The position numbers were made by a program, and so were the translations under genes. The notes under the pieces were generated by a model that was not told where the DNA came from, did not search any database, and saw only the letters and a program-made list of their open reading frames with translations. 64,000 nucleotides of DNA from Ciona intestinalis. Taxonomy: Eukaryota; Chordata; Ascidiacea; Phlebobranchia; Cionidae. The DNA lies in contig NW_004190406.2 of NCBI RefSeq assembly GCF_000224145.3, positions 49,261 to 113,260 of the forward strand. Direction: 5' to 3'. Shown here in pieces: positions 47,301 to 56,300 of this stretch; the first letter of the stretch is position 1; the number at the start of each line of letters is the position of its first letter.

Positions 47301-50300
47301 ATTAACGCGTCACAAATGGCCGCAGAATGATACATCAAAAGGGGCTGTGTTGCAGAAGGGGGAATTGTCAAACATATGCACTTTAACCCAACAAATAAAT
47401 TTAACATGATAGCAATTAACACATTAATTGTTTAGCTTGTAGGTGGGTGCTCGAAAACAGGTTTGAAAGTTATCGATTAAGTAAAGATTGTCTCTTCCAT
47501 GACGAATACTTCTTATTTGAGGTAATTTTGCACACCAGTCTCAAACCGTGTAGAAGCTTAATTGAACAATCTTTGACACAAATTAGTTCAAATAAAAGTA
47601 ACTAATGGTCTACTGCCTACGGTATTATCTCATTCCATATATGTGTTAAACACATTTTAAAGTTTTATTATAGTTGCTTTAATTAAGGAAATTGTTATTT
47701 AGTTAAAACACTGAACTTATAAAAAACATTTTTTTAAATAAATTCTTTTGTGTTTAAAAAGGAAGGGGATTCGACCCATCCTCTTCCTGACAAGTAGGGG
47801 TCATTACACCATGTTAGCTGAGAGTAGGTATGCAAGTATAACAATTAAAATCGCACATATAACGTGTGCGGCATTTAATAGAAAGGGTATGCCGTTAGGC
47901 TGGCAGTTGATTGCAGTGTTTAAAAAACTTAACAATATGACATGTAAATATCATCATATATTTGCCGATATGTTGATTATACAGACGCACCGTTACTTTA
48001 CGATAATGGAGCACATCACAATACCGCGTATGACGTAACATTATTCAACTGACAGGTGCAGCATTGCGCAATATCTTACGTTAATTCTGTGCGTCACAAT
48101 ATTGGTTATAATGCAACATTTGACTTTAAAACTCGTAATTGCGCAACTTAAAAATTATTTGAATCACAATTGAACACTTTGTGCTGGTTGACGGGCGCAA
48201 AGTTTGAAAAAATCATTTTAACAAAACTCAAGGAAACAAACAAAGTTAATTAAACATCAAGGTAAGGTTTGCGAATGAGAATAATGTTTCACAAGTAGAC
48301 GACTAAATAATGAATGTGTGAATTGCTTTTATGAGTAATTGTTGGTTAAAGTTAAATATATATTTTTTAGGAATAATTTGCTTTTATAATTGGAAAATCC
48401 AGGGTTTCTGCAGCCCCTGCAAAATCCTCAGGGTAGGCCTGCATACCCTGCACCATATAAATCAACGCCAGTGTCGTAGTTTAGCATTTATGAATGTTAA
48501 CTCTCATAGATTATGTTCAGTATTCACGTTGGTCGTCACTCTAAAGTCGTTTACGAAAAGCAACACGTATAATGACGGAATATTTTTAATTAAAGTCAGC
48601 TGTTCCATTTGAATTACTGATTGCAACTACGATATTTTAAGCGCGCACGTCCTCCAGGGAAACCTGCGCGGGAAAGATGTTAAGCCCGTGCAAGTTAGAA
48701 GCTCCATTGTTTATTTTATTGGGGATGCTCGCTCCCCCTAGTGTCTGCCTTTGACTCGAGCCCTAAACTCGCCCCTATATACGCAGATAGTTTTACAGCA
48801 TTGAATTACTACACTGAAAATGTTTCTTAGAAAAGAGCGATACCACTTTATCACCTGTAAGGGACATGAGGAGCCTTTTCAACAAGAGCTGTAATGCATC
48901 TGCCTAATGTGAGTAAACTTGTGTTGATATTTCCAGCTTCACGAGCCCGTTTCTCCACCGCACCAGACTTTCCTATATTTTCACTACCAGCAAGATCAAC
49001 CTGTTCAATGTAAAACATATTAAACCTAAACTACTGAAAAAAGTAACATATTTAGAAAATTTGTGATGTAGGTGGGACAAAATATGAACGAGAACCAAAC
49101 ATTTTATTAAATTCAAACATATATACATAAATCTAACAAAGCACATTTTATGCTTTTACATCCCTTTAGGTCAAACAAAATACAAACCAAATTAAGTTTT
49201 CCAATCTTAACAAGTTCTTCTTCTTCCATGTTGTTTTGTGTCACATCTTTAGTGTGAATGGTAGCAGTGAATATGCTGTGTGATCTGTAATTTTATATTA
49301 GTTGTCCATTATCATTTAAACCACGGGTTCCCAAACTTATTTTATCGCGGGCCAATATATGAAATCATAATTATGCGTCGGGCAAGGTTTTCCTTGCTAT
49401 ATTGGCGACGCGACTTGTATTGGCCAAAACTTGGTTATAACGAATACTGTTAGTTAGGTCAGGAAGTTCGACACATATGCTGGTAATAAACATGGCTGCT
49501 AGAACAGATTAAACTACGTACTTGCGGAGTAAAAGACAAAGTTTGACAGTTTTTTGTTGAATCATGTCGCGATATAACCCCTATACCAGAGTAACACGCG
49601 TGGCAGGTTGGCTGATGCTGTGACAGTCATAATTATTTTTGTGACGTAACAAAGACAATGTAATTGATCAACATGGCAGGCAAACTCAGTGGCTTGCAAA
49701 AGAGAGTTGGGGGATGTGTACATACGTGTTTATTTGGCGGGAATTCGCAACACCAAATTGGCACTGCCTTTCTCAAGGTTGCGTGTAAAAAAAATATAAT
49801 TTGCAAATAAAACAGGGCAACAGGCTGTAATAAACAACCTAAATGTTTCCCAGAAGTAACACTGCTGTGTATTTAAGATGTTTTCTTCAGCCAAGCAGCT
49901 TGTTTGTTGCGTAATAGAAGGGATTCACACGTGCATTCATGGCATCATAATAGCGATTGTTTGACCTAGCAATTAATTACGACATAATAGCAATTCACAC
50001 GCTGATTATCTGCGTCATAATACCCATTGACCCCTTGATTATTTTGTCTGCAGTTGTTTGAAAACAAGTTGGATATTTGCCCGCTTACGTTTGCGCGCAA
50101 GTAAAGTATAGATAGGTTTGCAAAAATACTTTGTAAGCGCATGAAGCAACGCCTCGATTTAAAAAAAGCTGGGAACGACTGTAGTGAGGAATATAGCATT
50201 AATTGTAACGCTTTTACAGTTATACCATAGGTAAAATTTAAAAGGTAACAATAACGCGTCTATTACGAAATTTCTTGAAGAATTTTAAACTGTTACGTCA

Positions 50301-53300
50301 TACTTTTATATCTTGCAACTGTCTGCACCTGGTCTATTCAGAGTTAGACTGTAGAATGTGGATTAGTTGTTTTACAGGATTGTGTAAACTATTTATAAAA
50401 GAATAAAAAATTTGCAAAAACGCATTTCTTGTAGATCCATCGATCACGTAAGCCTGCCGGTCAACGTGTGTAATCGCGACGGGGCATTATTTGAAGATTT
50501 ACCGTGCTATTCGTAGGAGAACGGTTGTGCCGACGAACGAAAAATGTTTAACTAAAACTTTAAGTCTAAAAGTTCTAAGCACAAACTTTCATTTAGATTA
50601 GAAAAACATGCATTTTTAAAAAAAATTGTTTTTAATTTTTTTTGCTGCTTACGTCATAAGCGTAAACGCCGGTGAGGCGGCGCTTCCCCGCCTCCCCGTA
50701 CTAGGCGCGTATGCTTGAGCCTAATCATAAACATAGGAAATTTGATTTACTAAGTGGTCCTATGTAAAACCACCTCTATAAGACATAACATTACGTAAGT
50801 ATTCCAACCGTAACGTGCGATGCACTGGTAATGCAATGTTACGTCATAATTATGACGTCATATTTATTGTGCCTTGTAATTTAGATACCGTGTAATTTAT
50901 AAAAATCAGCGCCTATGAATGTGAAGAACAGAAATCTTTGCTCCCGGGTGATGGGAACGTGAAGCTCTTGATGGAAGTAATATTTGATGATGGTTTGCCA
51001 TTGACAGAATTAAATTTATGGTTTCTTGAATGGTTTTTACATCCGTTTGAAAGGAGGTAACTGACATGATTTTAATAAAACTAAATTTAAACAGTGCAAG
51101 TGAAAATGTGTGTAAACAGCTTTCAGATTTTCACGCCTAATGATGGCCTGCACACCATTAAACTTGCCCGACATGTTTGCCGTCGTAACCTTGACCCACT
51201 ATGTTTGTTTTATCCAAACCAACTGATTCCAAAAAATTAAGAAGTGTGTGAGCAATTGCTTCTTCTGTAAGAATTAATGTTAACATAAACGTTGCAAATG
51301 ATTCCCAACTTCACTAGACTCTTTGTCGTAGACGTATCTAAAACTGATAGAAAGTTGTTCGAAACCACTCACATCTGTGGTTTCGTCGGCAAACATGGAA
51401 AAAACTTTGATTCTTTGACGTCGTTAACTATAGTCTGAACTCAACACAATTTGGGTATTCCCCAAAAAATTACGTCATCGAAAGCTAAAACCTGCCGTGT
51501 TTAAGGTTACGGAAGCTTTTACGAGCTGCCGTCTTTTGAACTGAATTTCGTGGGTTGTATTATACATATACAGCATAGTTAAGAAATGTATTAAGACGCA
51601 AATTTTCGTTGGTTAACGTTGTTGCCATGTAGGAGGAGTTGATACATTAGTTTACTTGCCCCTTTACATGCACTCACGCAGACCAATGCACGAGCCAGTG
51701 CGTTCGCATCAACGATTTCTCGAATTTTACACTGCGACGCGTTTGTGAAGCCCAAACATTTTAATATGTCAATTTGTCGCATCTTTAACTATCTGGAATT
51801 AAGTTAAAGTACCCAAAGACGCACTGTCAGCCAACCGAGTACCTATGCAGCCCTGGAGACTCGTATAAAAGTACATCGGCAACCAGTTGCAGATGGTTTT
51901 TAAAATACGTCGGCAATATGCCGAGGATTTAAAAGACGCATGGCCGGGTGTGATGTCACAAATCGCAACGTTAGCGCGAATTTGCCCGTCTCGAATTACA
52001 GTCGGTATCGTATAACACGAGCGCCCAATGTTTCGTATCTGATTAGACTGATTTTTAATAAAAAACCACAAATTCCTAAAAATTTTTGTATTAAAATAAT
52101 ACAAAGTGCTGCATTACGTCTTCTCTTTCACCGCAAGCCACGTGTTCTAAATGATTTTAATTAGCGAAGCTTTTCGTTTAAAAAGGAACGTACTCACGTA
52201 TGCCTTTTTCCTTAATGACGTCATAAGCTCGTGCCAAGCTTTTCGTTGAATCTCGGCGCTAGGCAAACCTGAGCTTTTACAACTTCAACACATTCCTATT
52301 GTTAACATCAAATTCACGAAACATTACCAACATCGTCTGCTTCATAGCCCAGGCCGAAGTATTTATTGCAAACGTATCAATCCTTTACTTAATCGCATAC
52401 GTAAAAAGGCAAATGTGTTTTCAAGCTCCTGCTGGCTAAATAATCAACGGGACAATCGTTATTATGACGCAAATAATCAGCGTGTGAATTGCTATTATGT
52501 CGTAATCAATTGCCAGGTCAAACAATCGCTATTATAATGCAATGAATCAACGTGTGAATCCCTACTATTTCGTAATAAATATGCCGCTTGGCTGAGGAAA
52601 ACACCCTAAACATACAGCAGTGCTACTTCTGGAACATATGTAGGCTATTTATTACCGCAAATTACATTTATTTTACACACAGCTGTGAGAAAGGTCGTGT
52701 TACCAATTCCCGCCGAAAAAAAAACGTATGTGCCGCACGTATACAAGGACATTAATGACGTCGTAGTCAACGCGCAGGTGCGTTAGGAAATCGGTGCGCC
52801 TGACTTCATTTGCTATATACTACTGTTATGTATTATATACCTCACTTTTAGCTTTTATCGCCTGTAATTTTTGCAATTTCGCGTCTGCTATATGAAAATA
52901 TTTTGTTTAAAAAAAAATTTTTTTTTGATTTTTTTTCTACATCGTCGGCAATAAACTGCCGACGGTTTGTCCAAATGCGTCGGCAAAACCGTCAACAATT
53001 GCCGACGTGAGTCTCTAGGGCTGCNNNNNNNNNNNNNNNNNNNNNNNNNNNNNNNNNNNNNNNNNNNNNNNNNNNNNNNNNNNNNNNNNNNNNNNNNNNN
53101 NNNNNNNNNNNNNNNNNNNNNNNNNNNNNNNNNNNNNNNNNNNNNNNNNTTTTCAGCTCCTGCTGGCTAAATAATCAACGGGACAATCGTTATTATGACG
53201 CAAATAATCAGCGTGTGAATTGCTATTATGTCGTAATCAATTGCCAGGTCAAACAATCGCTATTATAATGCAATGAATCAACGTGTGAATCCCTACTATT

Positions 53301-56300
53301 TCGTAATAAATATGCCGCTTGGCTGAGGAAAACACCCTAAACATACAGCAGTGCTACTTCTGGAACATATCTAGGCTATTTATTACCGCAAATTACATTT
53401 ATTTTACACACAGCTGTGAGAAAGGTCGTGTTACCAATTCCCGCCGAAAAAAAACGTATGTGCCGCACGTATACAAGGACATTAATGACGTCGTAGTCAA
53501 CGCGCAGGTGCATTAGGAAATCGGTGCGCCTGACTTCATTTGCTATATACTACTGTTATGTATTATATACCTCACTTTTAGCTTTTATCGCCTGTAATTT
53601 TTGCAATTTCGCGTCTGCTATATGAAAATATTTTGTTTAAAAAAAAATTTTTTTTTGATTTTTTTTCTACATCGTCGGCAATAAACTGCCGACGGTTTGT
53701 CCAAATGCGACGGCAAAACCGTCAACAATTGCCGACGTGAGTCTCTAGGGCTGCCTATGGCCACATTACGCGAACGCAAATATATATTTCTGTAACAAAT
53801 GAAGGAAATTGTTACCATATATTGATTTTCAAAAGAGGAGGGGGGACTGGTCCCCCTAATCCCCCCCCTGGGTGCACTACTGTATATATATATTACATAC
53901 TACAATTTTAGTTAAGTATATATATTTTAAAAATCGAACAATAAAAATGTACCTGCTTGAAAATTCATTGAGATCTGTGGCTGCAGTCCTACGTTTAGCA
54001 GCTCCTTGTTGTAAGATGTCATAGATATCACATTTGTTACGAACAACAACTTCAGTAAGACCAGATACAACAACAGAACCCTGTAATAAAGTTAAACTTG
54101 TGCTATATATATTTGCCACACATGATACACTAACAGTCCGTTAATTTCGCGAACTAACCGAACCTTAACAGATTCTAAATAAGAACTTTGCTGTCTTTTT
54201 CAAAAACATCATTTCCATGAGGATTGAAAAACCTCCCATGAATTGATAGTTGTTCACCACTTGTTTATGGCAAAGTGACAATAAACAACATGTTTGGTCA
54301 ATCGGGATAGTGAGATGCTGATATTGTTATTTCATGGTAAATAGCCTCCATTAATATTTTAGTTGTTTGGGTGGTTTCTGTGACCTTGTTTCTGTGGCAA
54401 GGTCATACCCATGGGCGTCGATTCCCGGGGTGGCATGCCACCCAAGTTTGAATGCCCAGGATGTTAGAAAACCTAACGCTGTATTGGCATCTATGTTTTA
54501 CAATTTTTTATATATTCTTGAAGAAGCAGCATTTATTATACCAAAACCAAAATACATTTTTTCTTCAGTATTTTAGTAAATAAAAACTATTAAAGTTAAA
54601 GGGGCATACCAACAAAAAATGAAAATTTTTAAAGCAAATTTTTTCCCCACGGGAAATCTCATGCATTGTCGAAACAGCCGAATTTTTTTTACTCCAGCTA
54701 GTTTTTTTCACACTTTTTTTAAAAGCTGTATCGTTTTGGGAAGCTTTGATCGTACCTTCAGGTTACATTTGAGCATATCTATCCAAACACAAATTTTCAG
54801 TTTGTGTTGGTATGCTCCTTTTTACCAAACAATCTTTTTCACAGTAAGGCAGTTTAAGAATCTTTAAATTGAATATTCTGAACTTACTTTCTTGCTGTTG
54901 TCTTCATAAATTCTCATTTTTATCGTTTGGGAAGATGAAGATAAAAGATCGTAAATATCTTCATTGTATATTTCCAACAAAGAAACTCGTACACTGTATT
55001 CAGCTCCACCCTAATTATATTTTGATTTTTTTTAGATAAATGTATTTTTTTTGCCTTTAGTTAGCAAATAGATAGTAAATAGAACATTTCGTTGGTTGCG
55101 TGCAATAACAGTTTATGTCCAATTTTAACGAAAATGAGATTTTTGCATATTCGGAATCAAAACATCATTCTATGTACTCTCATACAATTTAATTTAAAAA
55201 ATAACTTTTATTTATTAATTTATTTAATATTTCCATAAATGTGTATGTCCGTTCGAACAATTTTTCGCCAATTGTTGTTTATGTCCATTGTTGCAATTAG
55301 CTGGTGGCCACCTGAAATTTTGGTTTCAAAATGATCCTTAGGTCTCACTGATACCCACTGTATAATTTTCTTTTAAGAAACTCGAGCGTTCGTGTCGAAA
55401 ATTAACTTTAAAAATGCCCGAAATCGTGCTGCGTCACCGTATTTTCCACACCAGCCATTATGAATTAAACCAAGGTTGGATTATTACGTCATGGAATGCG
55501 TATTGTTACGTTTGATTCCTACGTTAAAACAGTGGGAAAAAAACAAGAATATAACGTCCTGTAACGTATGTAATATACCACTATATTGTGACATAACAGT
55601 CCGCGATTGTGACATAATAAATCGTTACCCTTACGCAAATCAGACGAATTACGGTGACAAGCATGTTTTCGCGCATTTTTAAGGTTAATTTTCGACACAA
55701 ACGCCCAAATTTAAAAAAAAAAAAATTGGCAGCAGATATCAGTGAGGCCTATTGAACATTTTGAAACCAAAATTTCAGGTGGCCACCAGCTGAAGGATTA
55801 CCTTCATCTGTTCTAGAAGCCATGTTTGTTACCAGCATATACGTCGAACTTCCTGACCTAACTAACAGTATTCGTTATAACCAAGTTTTGGGCAATACAA
55901 GTCGCGTCGCCATTATAGCAAGGAAAACCTTGCCCGACGCATAATTATACAGCTAGACAGCTAGACATATACCATCTGGGCTACGCTTGGTTTTTACAAA
56001 TGTGTAGCATTTTTTCCACTTAAATATTGTGTTAAACAAATAAAAACATAACTCGTATTAAAGAAGCGTAGATATAAATTAACATTGTTCAAACGCAATA
56101 ACATGCACCACGCAGTTATAAATCACCATTATTGTCCACTGTATTTTCCGCTTAGTGATTACTTTAAGTCAATTAATGTCATGTCCAAAAACATGGCGTA
56201 ATTCAGTTGTTAATTAATCAAATAAGTTAATATTTTTACTTGGGGTACTTGGGGTGGCCATAAAGATATTACTTTTTACATTTCAAGTGTGTAGGACAAT

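Noticed and set aside
47748..48038. 96-codon plus-strand frame in a kinesin intron
   Set aside because: No domain and no splice or start support; likely chance in repeat-derived DNA.
51591..51782. 63-codon minus-strand frame beside the DUF4371 relic
   Set aside because: Tested as a continuation of the hAT relic, but no motif or splice signal links them.
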